Positions 26,576 through 34,823 of a stretch of 64,000 bases of DNA are shown here, one piece after another. The DNA comes from Flavobacterium wongokense (lineage in GTDB: Bacteria > Bacteroidota > Bacteroidia > Flavobacteriales > Flavobacteriaceae). The translations under genes were made by a program, and so were the position numbers. The notes under the pieces were generated by a model. The model made no database searches, was not told where the DNA came from, and saw nothing but the letters and a program-made list of their open reading frames with translations. The stretch spans positions 806,001 through 870,000 of the forward strand of contig NZ_JAKIHP010000001.1 of assembly GCF_021608265.1 (NCBI RefSeq), given 5' to 3'. The stretch's first letter is position 1. Each line of letters opens with the position of its first letter.

Positions 26576-27181
26576 ATGCCTTTTGAATTACCACCATTAC
26601 CTTATGCATACGATGCATTAGAGCCACATATTGATGCCAGAACAATGGAAATCCACCATTCAAAACATCACAATGCTTATACTACAAATCTGAACGCTGC
26701 AATCGCAGGAACTGATTTGGAAGGCTTATCAATAGAAAACATTTTGATTAATCTTGACATGAAAAATGCAGCCGTTAGAAACAACGGTGGCGGTTATTAT
26801 AACCACAATCTTTTTTGGAGGGTGATGTCTCCGACAGGTGGAGGAAAACCTAGTGGCGATTTAGCTGAGGCTATTGATGCTGCTTTTGGAAGCTTTGATG
26901 AGTTTAAGGCACGTTTCTCAAAAGCCGGAGCAACACAGTTTGGTTCAGGATGGGCATGGCTTTGTGTAAAAGATGGAAAGCTAGATGTTTGCGGAACACC
27001 AAACCAGGACAATCCATTAATGCCTGGCGTTGGCTGTGGCGGGACACCAATCCTTGGAATGGATGTTTGGGAACATGCTTATTATTTAAATTATCAAAAC
27101 CGTCGTCCCGATTATATTGAAGCTTTCTTTAATGTAATCAACTGGACAGAAGTAGCACGACTTTATGCTATAGAAAAATAA
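26576..27181 (+). CDS. sodA: Superoxide dismutase (Mn/Fe family)
   Basis: A 201-residue enzyme that disproportionates superoxide. Metal ligands are His27 (MEIHHSKHH), His77 (YYNHNLFW), Asp163 and His167 ([11 protein letters not shown]). Gly76-like GGGYYNHN and the NNGGG stretch are compatible with either metal; Mn, Fe or cambialistic use cannot be settled by eye. No signal peptide, so cytoplasmic. A TAAATTTG box at 26529-26536 is a likely -7 element, and a strong terminator follows at 27208. The symbol is given loosely; sodB would be equally acceptable if Fe is used. Confidence 0.94.
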   Translation: MPFELPPLPYAYDALEPHIDARTMEIHHSKHHNAYTTNLNAAIAGTDLEGLSIENILINLDMKNAAVRNNGGGYYNHNLFWRVMSPTGGGKPSGDLAEAIDAAFGSFDEFKARFSKAGATQFGSGWAWLCVKDGKLDVCGTPNQDNPLMPGVGCGGTPILGMDVWEHAYYLNYQNRRPDYIEAFFNVINWTEVARLYAIEK

Positions 27182-27207
27182 CAAAAAATATCTTTTTAAG
27201 ATTAAAG

Positions 27208-27234
27208 ACCGATTGTGAGAACAGTCGGTTTTTT
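27208..27234 (+). terminator. Rho-independent terminator of sod
   Basis: A 9-bp stem (27208-27216 with 27221-27229, loop GAGA, one G-U pair on the plus strand) is followed by a T-run. Confidence 0.88.
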
Positions 27235-27248
27235 ATTTGGGATAAGTA

Positions 27249-27325
27249 TAAAAAATAAACAGGCGGAATCTCTTCCACCTGTTTGCCCCAAATCTACCAT
27301 AAACTTAACCTACTAAATACTATGG
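27249..27325 (-). ncRNA. Putative small RNA A of a tandem pair
   Basis: About 75 nt predicted on the minus strand. It has its own promoter (TTG 27360-27358, 19-bp spacer, TAGTTTTG 27338-27331), a 5' inverted repeat (CTACCATA with TATGGTAG), the G-rich segment GATTTGGGGCAAA, and a 12-bp terminator hairpin (27257-27268 with 27273-27284) followed by ATTTTTTA. The G-U pair in the hairpin exists only in minus-strand RNA, fixing the strand. It shares a perfect 35-bp core (27282-27316) with the unit at 27444-27518. No coherent ORF. Transcription is predicted, not shown. Confidence 0.6.
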
Positions 27326-27510
27326 TAGGACAAAACTATTGATAAGTTGTTAAAAAACAAGGTTTTTTGTTAAAATTATATTGGGATGATAGGCAAATGC
27401 GAGTGAAATAACCTATTTGTTTATGATTTTCAGACATTTATAAAATAAAAAAGGTGAAAATTTCTTTTCACCCTTTTTGCCCCAAATCTACCATAAACTT
27501 AACCTACTAA
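27282..27510. repeat. Direct repeat pair, 35 bp identical
   Basis: Positions 27282-27316 and 27476-27510 are identical over 35 bp, with a 194-bp period. A shared CTATGGT follows each within 5 bp. The flanks diverge, although both copies keep a hairpin on the left and a TAnnTTTG box on the right. Conservation of sequence in the core and of structure only in the hairpins suggests functional units. Confidence 0.95.
27331..27360 (-). promoter_or_regulatory. Predicted promoter of small RNA A
   Basis: Minus-strand TTG (27360-27358), 19-bp spacer, TAGTTTTG (27338-27331), the Bacteroidota -33/-7 pattern. The predicted start falls near 27325, at the left edge of the conserved unit. Confidence 0.5.
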
Positions 27511-27518
27511 TGCTATGG
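27444..27518 (-). ncRNA. Putative small RNA B of a tandem pair
   Basis: About 74 nt predicted on the minus strand. Promoter: TTTG (27556-27553), 21-bp spacer, TATATTTG (27531-27524). The body holds a 5' inverted repeat (ACCATA with TATGGT), the same 35-nt core as unit A, and a terminator hairpin of 8 bp (27453-27460 with 27465-27472, loop GAAA in the RNA) followed by TTTTTTATTTT. The short frame ATG-GTA-GAT-TTG-GGG-CAA within the core ends in the hairpin in this copy but runs through it in copy A, so it is probably not coding. Located between the purF 3' end and unit A. Confidence 0.6.
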
Positions 27519-27523
27519 TTCAA

Positions 27524-27556
27524 CAAATATATAGGGTATAGAACGCTAACAGCAAA
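27524..27556 (-). promoter_or_regulatory. Predicted promoter of small RNA B
   Basis: Minus-strand TTTG (27556-27553), 21-bp spacer, TATATTTG (27531-27524). It lies just beyond the purF stop codon, so unit B is unlikely to be merely a purF 3' UTR. Confidence 0.55.
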
Positions 27557-27609
27557 TAATTTAGACGAACTACAGCATTAATCGTTGAACGACAAAAAAT
27601 GTTAAAATT

Positions 27610-29508
27610 TTAGTAAGCGCGTGCATTTTTACCCTCGTAGAAATTCATAAATGCCTTGTTCGCAACACGATTTCCACCTGGTGTTGGATAGTCACCTGTA
27701 AAGTACCAATCGCCTAGATTTTTTGGACACGCAGTGTGCAAATCATTAACGGTCTGGAAAATTATTTTTACTTCTGCATTAATGTCTTCAGAAGTTAATA
27801 GTTGGGCTATTTTGTCTGAGATTTCCTTATCTGTAAAGGGTTTGTAAATTTCGGTGACATAATTCACAACATCATTATCCTTATAATTAGCCTGTGCTTT
27901 GCATTTGGCATAAACCTCATCCACAATGTGGTATAAATTTCGTTCCTTCAATAATTCTAAAGTTGCCTGAAAAGCTACCAATCCTTCAAGCCTTGCCATA
28001 TCAATCCCATAACAATCCGGAAAACGGATTTGTGGTGCTGAAGAAACGATAACAATGCGTTTTGGATGAAGCCTGTCCATCATTTTGATGATCGACATTT
28101 TTAAGGTTGTTCCGCGTACGATACTATCATCAATGATTACCAGGTTATCCGTGGTTTTTATGACTCCGTACGTTACGTCGTATACATGGGCAACAAGGTC
28201 ATCCCTGCTACTATCTTCGGTAATGAACGTCCTTAATTTGGCATCTTTTATCGCTATTTTCTCTGTCCTGATTTTTACAGATAGGATTTCTTCGAGTTTT
28301 TCCTTAGTTAAGGTTTTCCTATTGTCAAGAATGAATTGATTTTTCCTTTGATTCAGAAAATCATTTGCTGCTTCGACCATTCCATAGAAAGATGTTTCAG
28401 CAGTATTTGGAATATAAGAGAAAACAGTATTGTCAGTATCATTGTCTATGGATTCCAAAACCGCAGGAAGAATCAATTTGCCCAATTCTTTTCGTTCCTG
28501 GTAAATTTCTGCATCGCTTCCTCGCGAAAAATAAATCCTTTCAAATGAACATGCTTTCTTTTCTGTTGGAACAATGATTTCCTCTTCAGTAATTGTTCCG
28601 TTTTTCTTGATGATTAAGGCATTTCCCGGTTTTAATTCCTGTACTTTTTCAAATGGCACATTGAAAACCGTTTGAATAACCGGCCGTTCCGAAGCCACAA
28701 CCGCAATTTCGTCATCCTGGTAAAAAAACGCCGGACGTATTCCTGCAGGATCACGCAGTACAAATGCATCTCCGTGACCTAAAAGCCCGGCCATCGCAAA
28801 ACCGCCATCCCAGCCTTTGGAAGCACGTTTCAATATTTTTGGGATATCAAGCTTTTCGGCAATAACCGGAGAAGCTTCCCTTTTGGACAAACCATTATTT
28901 TTGCATTCCTGATATAAGTCGGTAACCGCATCGTCTAGAAAATGTCCAATCTTTTCCATTACGGTAACGGTATCAGTCATTTCTTTTGGATGCTGCCCCA
29001 ACTCGACCAAACTATTAAAAAGTTCCTTAACATTGGTCATATTGAAGTTTCCAGCCAAAATCAGGTTTCGGTGCATCCAGTTGTTCTGGCGTAAAAATGG
29101 ATGAACGCTTTCGATGCTGTTTTTCCCATAGGTTCCGTAACGGACGTGGCCCAAAAACAATTCCCCGATGTAAGGAATGTTTTCCTTCTGCAGGGCAACA
29201 TTGTCCTGATATTCCGGATGTAAAGTCAGTTCTTCGTTAATTCGCTCATTAATCTGCCCAAAAATATCCTGAATCGCTTGTGCTTTATTGGAACGAACAC
29301 GGCTGATGTATCTTTCGCCCGGATCAACGTCCATTTTAATTGAGGCAAATCCGGCGCCATCCTGTCCTCGGTTGTGTTGCTTTTCCATCAACAGGTACAT
29401 TTTCTGTATTCCGTAAAAAGCCGAACCGTATTTCTCCTTATAGAATTCCAACGGTTTTTTTAATCTTAAAAGTGCAATTCCACATTCGTGTTTTATCGCG
29501 TCGCTCAT
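27610..29508 (-). CDS. purF: Amidophosphoribosyltransferase, long form
   Basis: 632 residues. It catalyses the first committed step of purine synthesis, PRPP plus glutamine to phosphoribosylamine. A class II glutaminase domain follows a short propeptide: the nucleophile is Cys9 (HECGIALL), so about eight residues must be removed, as in other propeptide-bearing PurF proteins. The PRPP-binding loop is VIIDDSIVRGTTL, near residue 440. The chain is longer than classical PurF (about 470-505), with extra segments in the glutaminase half and at the C-terminus (GDYPTPGGNRVANKAF). No CxxC iron-sulfur set is obvious. The ATG at 29508 is chosen over an upstream one inside the preceding terminator. purN lies about 1.5 kb upstream on the same strand. 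Confidence 0.88.
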   Translation of the reverse strand: MSDAIKHECGIALLRLKKPLEFYKEKYGSAFYGIQKMYLLMEKQHNRGQDGAGFASIKMDVDPGERYISRVRSNKAQAIQDIFGQINERINEELTLHPEYQDNVALQKENIPYIGELFLGHVRYGTYGKNSIESVHPFLRQNNWMHRNLILAGNFNMTNVKELFNSLVELGQHPKEMTDTVTVMEKIGHFLDDAVTDLYQECKNNGLSKREASPVIAEKLDIPKILKRASKGWDGGFAMAGLLGHGDAFVLRDPAGIRPAFFYQDDEIAVVASERPVIQTVFNVPFEKVQELKPGNALIIKKNGTITEEEIIVPTEKKACSFERIYFSRGSDAEIYQERKELGKLILPAVLESIDNDTDNTVFSYIPNTAETSFYGMVEAANDFLNQRKNQFILDNRKTLTKEKLEEILSVKIRTEKIAIKDAKLRTFITEDSSRDDLVAHVYDVTYGVIKTTDNLVIIDDSIVRGTTLKMSIIKMMDRLHPKRIVIVSSAPQIRFPDCYGIDMARLEGLVAFQATLELLKERNLYHIVDEVYAKCKAQANYKDNDVVNYVTEIYKPFTDKEISDKIAQLLTSEDINAEVKIIFQTVNDLHTACPKNLGDWYFTGDYPTPGGNRVANKAFMNFYEGKNARAY

Positions 29509-29540
29509 TGTAGTTGTTGTGTTGTAATTAGTGTTGTATA

Positions 29541-29570
29541 AAAATAAAAATGCCCCGAAATTTCGAGGCA
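29541..29570 (-). terminator. Rho-independent terminator of the PfkB kinase gene
   Basis: A stem of TGCCTCG and CGGGGCA (29551-29570 overall, central AAATTT) is followed by a T-rich tail on the minus strand, just after the stop at 29576. It separates the kinase transcript from purF. Confidence 0.8.
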
Positions 29571-29575
29571 TAAAT

Positions 29576-30502
29576 TTATGATAATTCTATTTCAAAATGT
29601 GTTAACGATTTGAATTGTTTCAAGCGTTTGTTCACCTCTTCCTTGTTTAGTTCCAACATTCTTTCGGTTCCAAATTTCTCAACGCAGAATGAAGCGAGAT
29701 TAGAACCCTGAATGATAGCGGTTTTCATTGTATTGAATGAAACATCTCCCTGTTGCGTGATGAATCCTGCAAATCCTCCTGCGAAAGTATCTCCGGCTCC
29801 AGTCGGATCGAAAACATCTGCCAAAGGCAATGCAGGAGCGAAAAAGATTTCGTGGTCGTGGAAAATCAGCGCACCGTGCTCTCCTTTTTTAATCACTACA
29901 TATTTTGGACCCATTGTGTGGATTTTAGCTGCAGCCTTCACCAAAGAATATTCTCCAGACAATTGACGCGCTTCCTCGTCATTGATCGTAATTACATCTA
30001 CACGTTTGATAACATCCAATAATTCCGGCAAGGCACAATCCATCCAAAAGTTCATCGTATCCAAAACAACCAGTTTTGGTTTTTTCGCCATTTGATTCAA
30101 AACTCCTGTTTGCACAATTGGGTGTAAGTTTCCTAACATTACCACATCAGCATCCTTGAAATTTTCAGGGACAATCGGATTGAAATCAGCTAAAACATTA
30201 AGCTCAGTAGCCAAAGTGTCTCTCGAATTCATATCGTTGTGGTAACGACCACTCCAGAAGAAGGTCTTTCCACCTTTAACAATTTCTAATCCCGAAATAT
30301 CAATGTTTCTTGAAGTCAATAAATCTAAATATTCCTGTGGAAAATCATCACCAACCACTGAAACAATAGCTGATTGTAAGTTAAAATGCGAAGCCGAAAG
30401 TCCGATGAAGGTTCCTGCTCCACCTAAGATTTTATCTGTTTTTCCAAAAGGGGTTTCGATAGCGTCAAAAGCAACCGTTCCTACTATTAAAAGTTTGTTC
30501 AT
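29576..30502 (-). CDS. PfkB-family sugar/nucleoside kinase
   Basis: A 308-residue ribokinase-like kinase. The N-terminal glycine motif GGAGTFIGLSASH and the C-terminal signature DPTGAGDTFAGGFAG, with the catalytic Asp, are both present. The family includes ribokinase, adenosine kinase and 1-phosphofructokinase, and the substrate is not certain. The neighbours purN, rnhA and purF would suit a nucleoside or ribose substrate, but that is inference. Starts 75 bp downstream of the rnhA stop on the same strand and ends at a terminator. Confidence 0.88.
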   Translation of the reverse strand: MNKLLIVGTVAFDAIETPFGKTDKILGGAGTFIGLSASHFNLQSAIVSVVGDDFPQEYLDLLTSRNIDISGLEIVKGGKTFFWSGRYHNDMNSRDTLATELNVLADFNPIVPENFKDADVVMLGNLHPIVQTGVLNQMAKKPKLVVLDTMNFWMDCALPELLDVIKRVDVITINDEEARQLSGEYSLVKAAAKIHTMGPKYVVIKKGEHGALIFHDHEIFFAPALPLADVFDPTGAGDTFAGGFAGFITQQGDVSFNTMKTAIIQGSNLASFCVEKFGTERMLELNKEEVNKRLKQFKSLTHFEIELS

Positions 30503-30577
30503 TATCTGTGTTTCAAATTAAAGGCGCAAAGATAAGTCTAAAGTTTGATAGTTGCAAAGGTTATTCGGAAGCAAATT

Positions 30578-31057
30578 TTAAAGCAGTTTCTGCTCTTCCT
30601 TTTCATAAAAAACATCCACAGATAAATTGGGTAAAGCCGATGCCATTACTGCCAATTCATCACAACGCTCGTTTTGAGGATGATTGTTGTGGCCCTTTAT
30701 CCATTTGAAATCAACCTGGTGCTGACGGTAAATCTTTAGGAAACGCATCCACAAATCGGGATTTTTTTTGTCTTTGAAGCCTTTTTTCTCCCAACCGAAA
30801 ACCCATTTTTTCTCAACCGCATCGACAACATATTTAGAATCGGAAACGACTAAAACTTTTGAACCGGGATTTTTTATTTTTTCCAAACCAACAATTACGG
30901 CAAGCAATTCCATCCGGTTATTGGTCGTATGCCGGAATCCTTCATAGAATTCCTTTTTGTAATTGGTTCCAACCAATTCCATCACAACACCATAACCTCC
31001 GTTTCCGGGATTCCCTTTGGCTGCGCCGTCTGTGTATATGTGGATTTGATGGCTCAA
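30578..31057 (-). CDS. rnhA: Ribonuclease HI
   Basis: A 159-residue enzyme that degrades the RNA strand of RNA-DNA hybrids. The catalytic DEDD set is Asp10 (IYTDGAAKGNPG), Glu50 (NNRMELLAV), Asp73 (VVSDSKYV) and Asp133 (NERCDELAV), and His123 (KGHNNHP) fits the mobile histidine. The length is the usual one (about 155). It begins 4 bp after the purN stop, so the two are almost certainly co-transcribed. Confidence 0.95.
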   Translation of the reverse strand: MSHQIHIYTDGAAKGNPGNGGYGVVMELVGTNYKKEFYEGFRHTTNNRMELLAVIVGLEKIKNPGSKVLVVSDSKYVVDAVEKKWVFGWEKKGFKDKKNPDLWMRFLKIYRQHQVDFKWIKGHNNHPQNERCDELAVMASALPNLSVDVFYEKEEQKLL

Positions 31058-31061
31058 TTTT

Positions 31062-31628
31062 TTAGTGGGTTTTGATTATTTTTTCTATTATTTCCGGAAA
31101 ATGTTTGTGTTCAAGCTCATGGACCTTTGCAACAATTTCTTCTGGAGTTCTGCAGTTGCTGATGGCTACTTTTTGCTGAAAAATGAATTCCCCTTCATCA
31201 TAATGCTCATTGACATAATGAATGGTAATTCCGGTTTCTTTTTCCTTATTGTCCAAAACCGCCTGATGCACTTTTATGCCATACATTCCTTTTCCTCCAT
31301 ATTTTGGAAGCAAAGCCGGATGGATATTGATTATCTTATTCGGATAAGCTGCTACAATCTGCTCGGGCATCTTCCATAAAAATCCCGCTAATACAATCAA
31401 ATCGGGTTCAAGCTCTTTTATTTTATCCAAAACGAAACTTCCGGAAAGTTCTTCCCTGCTGAAGACCAATGTTGGAACATTATTGCTTTTTGCTACCTCT
31501 AAAACTTTGGCATGCGGATTGTTAGTGAAGACGCCGACTACGATAATATCATGGTGATTTTTGAAGTATCGAATAATATTTTCCACATTGGAACCAGTGC
31601 CCGAAGCAAAAAGCAAAATCTTTTTCAT
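31062..31628 (-). CDS. purN: Phosphoribosylglycinamide formyltransferase
   Basis: A 188-residue enzyme that transfers a formyl group from 10-formyl-THF to GAR in purine synthesis. It shows the substrate loop LFASGTGSNVENII, the catalytic Asn/His/Asp set in KIINIHPALLPKYGGKGMYG and in TIHYVNEHYDEGEFIFQ. The length matches PurN (about 190-210). Divergent from acpP with a 174-bp shared upstream region, a synteny common in flavobacteria, and first gene of a purN-rnhA transcript. Confidence 0.95.
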   Translation of the reverse strand: MKKILLFASGTGSNVENIIRYFKNHHDIIVVGVFTNNPHAKVLEVAKSNNVPTLVFSREELSGSFVLDKIKELEPDLIVLAGFLWKMPEQIVAAYPNKIINIHPALLPKYGGKGMYGIKVHQAVLDNKEKETGITIHYVNEHYDEGEFIFQQKVAISNCRTPEEIVAKVHELEHKHFPEIIEKIIKTH

Positions 31629-31743
31629 TTCGAAATAAAATTACAGCACAAAAAAAAGAATAAATACCCGAATTAAAACCATGATTATGTAAGAATCTCA
31701 AATAAATTTTTTAATTTCGTGGTCACATTTACTAACAAAAAGG

Positions 31744-31772
31744 TTGTTTTAAAATAAAGTTTTTTATTTTTG
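31744..31772 (+). promoter_or_regulatory. Promoter of acpP
   Basis: TTG (31744-31746), 18-bp spacer and TATTTTTG (31765-31772), 31 bp before the acpP start. Matches the Bacteroidota -33/-7 consensus, as expected for a highly expressed gene. Confidence 0.7.
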
Positions 31773-31802
31773 CCAACAAATTAAAATTAAAAATTAGAAA
31801 TT

Positions 31803-32039
31803 ATGTCAGACATTGCATCAAGAGTAAAAGCGATTATTGTAGACAAATTAGGCGTTGATGAAAACGAAGTTGTAACAGAAGCAAGCTTCACAAATGATTT
31901 AGGCGCTGATTCATTAGACACTGTTGAGTTGATTATGGAATTCGAAAAAGAATTTGATATTCAGATTCCAGACGACCAAGCGGAAAACATTGCTACTGTA
32001 GGTCAAGCTATTTCTTACATCGAAGAAGCAAAAAAATAA
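31803..32039 (+). CDS. acpP: Acyl carrier protein
   Basis: A 78-residue acidic protein that carries growing acyl chains on 4'-phosphopantetheine attached to Ser37 in the signature [14 protein letters not shown]. Length and helix pattern are those of AcpP. It precedes fabF and rnc, the classical fatty-acid cluster. A strong terminator after acpP gives a separate abundant short transcript; fabF may then be expressed by read-through or its own promoter (TATATTTG at 32160-32167). Confidence 0.97.
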   Translation: MSDIASRVKAIIVDKLGVDENEVVTEASFTNDLGADSLDTVELIMEFEKEFDIQIPDDQAENIATVGQAISYIEEAKK

Positions 32040-32047
32040 TAATTACT

Positions 32048-32083
32048 AATCCGTGAGACTTGAACTAGTTTCACGGATTTTTT
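32048..32083 (+). terminator. Rho-independent terminator after acpP
   Basis: A 12-bp stem (32048-32059 with 32068-32079, one G-U pair on the plus strand) and an 8-nt loop are followed by a T-run. Confidence 0.9.
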
Positions 32084-32216
32084 ATTATTTTTACTAAAAA
32101 GTAAAAATTGATTGAAATTCAATCTAAAAATATTGAAATACCCTTGTCTCTTTAATGATTATATTTGAAGAAAACATGGGTATTATTTGTTTAAATACAA
32201 TCGAAAAAAATAAATT

Positions 32217-33470
32217 ATGGCGTTAAAACGAGTTGTAGTAACAGGTTTGGGTGCAATAACACCAATTGGAAATAACATTGAACAGTACTGGAACGCTTTA
32301 GTTAATGGCGTTAGCGGTGCAGCTCCAATTACCTATTACGATACCGAAAAGCATAAGACAAAATTTGCCTGCGAAGTCAAAAACTTCAATATTGAAGATT
32401 ATATGGACCGTAAAGAGGCAAGAAGAATGGATAAATTTGCGCAATACGCTGTGGCGTGCAGCCAGGAAGCTATTGCTGATGCCGGAATTACAGATACCAA
32501 TGTTAACAAGCAAAGAGTTGGTGTAATCTGGGGCGCTGGAATTGGCGGATTGGAAACTTTCCAGGAAGAAGTAATCAGTTATGCACAAGGTGACGGAACT
32601 CCACGTTTCAATCCTTTCTTTATCCCAAAAATGATTGCCGATATCGCTCCAGCCCACATTTCGATGAGAAATGGTTTCATGGGTCCAAATTATACTACCG
32701 TTTCTGCATGTGCGTCTTCTGCCAATGCGATGATTGATGCCTTCAACTATATCCGTTTAGGAATGTGTGATGTTATCATTTCTGGTGGTTCTGAAGCTGC
32801 AGTAACCATTGCAGGAATGGGAGGGTTTAATTCAATGCAGGCATTGTCAACAAGGAATGAAAGCCCGGAAACGGCTTCCAGGCCTTTTGACGCAACACGT
32901 GACGGATTTGTGCTTGGTGAAGGAGCCGGTGCTTTGGTTTTGGAAGAATACGAACATGCAAAAGCACGTGGTGCCAAAATATACTGTGAAATCGGCGGTG
33001 GTGGAATGTCATCGGATGCCTATCACTTAACAGCTCCACATCCTGAAGGAATTGGTGTAATTGCCGTAATGGAAAATACCTTGCGCGATGCAGGCATGAA
33101 GCCTACCGATGTTGATCACATCAATACCCACGGAACCTCAACACCTCTTGGAGATGTTGCCGAATTAAAAGCCATCAGTGCTGTTTTTGGAGATCATGCC
33201 AAAACCATCAATATCAATTCAACCAAATCGATGACAGGCCATTTATTGGGTGCTGCCGGTGCGATTGAAGCGATTGCATCTATTTTGGCTATGAAACATG
33301 GAATTGTACCACCAACAATCAATCATACTGTTGTTGATGAAAATATTGACCCAAGTTTAAACTTAACGTTGAACAAAGCCCAGAAAAGGGATATCAATGT
33401 TGCGATGAGTAATACTTTTGGGTTTGGAGGGCACAATGCGTGTGTTTTATTCAAAAAAGTACAAGATTAA
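32217..33470 (+). CDS. fabF: 3-oxoacyl-ACP synthase II
   Basis: A 417-residue condensing enzyme of fatty-acid elongation that uses malonyl-ACP. The catalytic triad is Cys165 (VSACASSAN), His in HINTHGTSTPLGD and His in TKSMTGHLLGAAG, the KAS II arrangement. The length fits FabF (about 413-420). Downstream of acpP and 6 bp upstream of rnc on the same strand. A plausible -7 box lies at 32160-32167. Confidence 0.97.
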   Translation: MALKRVVVTGLGAITPIGNNIEQYWNALVNGVSGAAPITYYDTEKHKTKFACEVKNFNIEDYMDRKEARRMDKFAQYAVACSQEAIADAGITDTNVNKQRVGVIWGAGIGGLETFQEEVISYAQGDGTPRFNPFFIPKMIADIAPAHISMRNGFMGPNYTTVSACASSANAMIDAFNYIRLGMCDVIISGGSEAAVTIAGMGGFNSMQALSTRNESPETASRPFDATRDGFVLGEGAGALVLEEYEHAKARGAKIYCEIGGGGMSSDAYHLTAPHPEGIGVIAVMENTLRDAGMKPTDVDHINTHGTSTPLGDVAELKAISAVFGDHAKTININSTKSMTGHLLGAAGAIEAIASILAMKHGIVPPTINHTVVDENIDPSLNLTLNKAQKRDINVAMSNTFGFGGHNACVLFKKVQD

Positions 33471-33476
33471 ATATAA

Positions 33477-34217
33477 ATGAAAATCTTAAAAAATATATTT
33501 AAAAATTCCCGTTCAACTCAGGACGGGAATTTTTTTGGTGAAATCCAAAATATAATTGGCTTCAAGCCTCAAAATATTTTTTATTACGAAAAAGCATTTA
33601 CACACCGCTCAACAAACAAATTTGATTCCAAAGGAAACCCAATGAATTATGAGCGCTTGGAATTTCTAGGCGATGCCATGTTAAGTGCCGTCATTGCTGC
33701 CCATTTATACAATGAAGTTCCAACTGGCGATGAAGGTTACCTTACTAAAATGCGCTCCAAAATTGTAAGCCGTGAGCATTTAAACGAATTGGGCCGGGAT
33801 TTGGATTTAATCCGGTTTGTGGATAGCAAAGTGCCTACACAGCATTTTGGTGAAAATATCCATGGGAATATTTTTGAAGCCTTGGTTGGGGCAATTTTCC
33901 TGGATAAAGGTTATGAATTTTGTGAAAAATTCATCCGCAAAAGTGTCATCATTCCGTATGTTGACATTGCCAAACTCGAAGGTAAGGTTATCAGTTACAA
34001 AAGTTTGCTGATTGAGTGGTGCCAGAAAGAAAAAAAATCTTTCAATTATGATGTTTTTGACGATAACGGAATTGACGGGCAAAAGTATTTTGGCGTAAAA
34101 CTCAGCATCGACGGAAAAGTAATAGCCAAAGCCAGGGCAACATCCAAAAAGAAAGCCGAAGAGAAAGCTTCTCAGCGCGCTTTTTTTGCCCTTCAGGAAA
34201 AAATTAACAATAAATAA
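33477..34217 (+). CDS. rnc: Ribonuclease III
   Basis: A 246-residue double-stranded-RNA endonuclease that processes rRNA precursors and structured RNAs. The nuclease signature NYERLEFLGDAMLSAV is at about residues 59-74, a second acidic site is in NIFEALVGAIFLDKG, and the C-terminal dsRNA-binding domain (about 180-243) ends with KKKAEEKASQRAFFAL. It starts 6 bp after fabF, so translation is likely coupled. Confidence 0.96.
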   Translation: MKILKNIFKNSRSTQDGNFFGEIQNIIGFKPQNIFYYEKAFTHRSTNKFDSKGNPMNYERLEFLGDAMLSAVIAAHLYNEVPTGDEGYLTKMRSKIVSREHLNELGRDLDLIRFVDSKVPTQHFGENIHGNIFEALVGAIFLDKGYEFCEKFIRKSVIIPYVDIAKLEGKVISYKSLLIEWCQKEKKSFNYDVFDDNGIDGQKYFGVKLSIDGKVIAKARATSKKKAEEKASQRAFFALQEKINNK

Positions 34218-34329
34218 TACAAATTCCCAGAAACTACAACGTTTTCGTTTATAAAATAACGTTAAGCTAAACCCTAGTTTGTAAAAGTCTGTAACAGATA
34301 AACTATATTTACCACTAATTTTGCAATAT

Positions 34330-34818
34330 ATGGCGGTTCACAAATTGCATATCGATGAGTTTGATGAAATAGATTATCAATTAATTGCGATACATACTTC
34401 TTTGGAGGATTATCGATTAGCCTATTATATCAATCAAAACTTACCGATTACGCTCAAAAAGAGCGACTGCAATATCCAAATTAGCAATAAGGATGGTGAA
34501 ACCCAGTTTACAAGGTTTGTTTTTGAAGATGAAAAAGCAGGGATTTCATGGGATTTAATCCAAAACAAAAATGATATCCAGCTTGCGCCTCAAAGGGTAA
34601 ATCAAGGATTGTTTGCTGAAAGCAACAGCAAATTTTCGACTAAGGTTTATTTGGTTCCCGAATTCAAAAAAGTGGACTATTTCCTCAAAATTGACAATGC
34701 CTGCGAAAGCATCGATGTTTTAAAAATAGCAAACCAGATTAAAAAAATAGAGCGCATCAGTACCGTGTATTCGGTTGATGTAGAAAATATAAAGTCAAAG
34801 AATAATTTAATTTTTTAA
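34330..34818 (+). CDS. IPExxxVDY family protein
   Basis: A 162-residue flavobacterial protein of unknown function. The name-giving motif appears as VPEFKKVDYFLKID near residue 115, with Val in the first position. It precedes pyk by 5 bp, a conserved neighbourhood in flavobacteria, so a link to pyruvate kinase or central carbon metabolism is possible but unproven. A longer frame starting with TTG at 34321 is rejected, because that TTG is part of a TAATTTTG -7 box (34316-34323); the ATG at 34330 is then at or next to the transcription start. Confidence 0.88.
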   Translation: MAVHKLHIDEFDEIDYQLIAIHTSLEDYRLAYYINQNLPITLKKSDCNIQISNKDGETQFTRFVFEDEKAGISWDLIQNKNDIQLAPQRVNQGLFAESNSKFSTKVYLVPEFKKVDYFLKIDNACESIDVLKIANQIKKIERISTVYSVDVENIKSKNNLIF

Positions 34819-34823
34819 ATATA

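Noticed and set aside
27475..27500. Short peptide frame starting ATG-GTA-GAT-TTG in the small-RNA cores
   Set aside because: In copy B it would stop inside the terminator hairpin after eight codons, in copy A it reads through the hairpin. Copy C has no equivalent start. A conserved peptide is unlikely.
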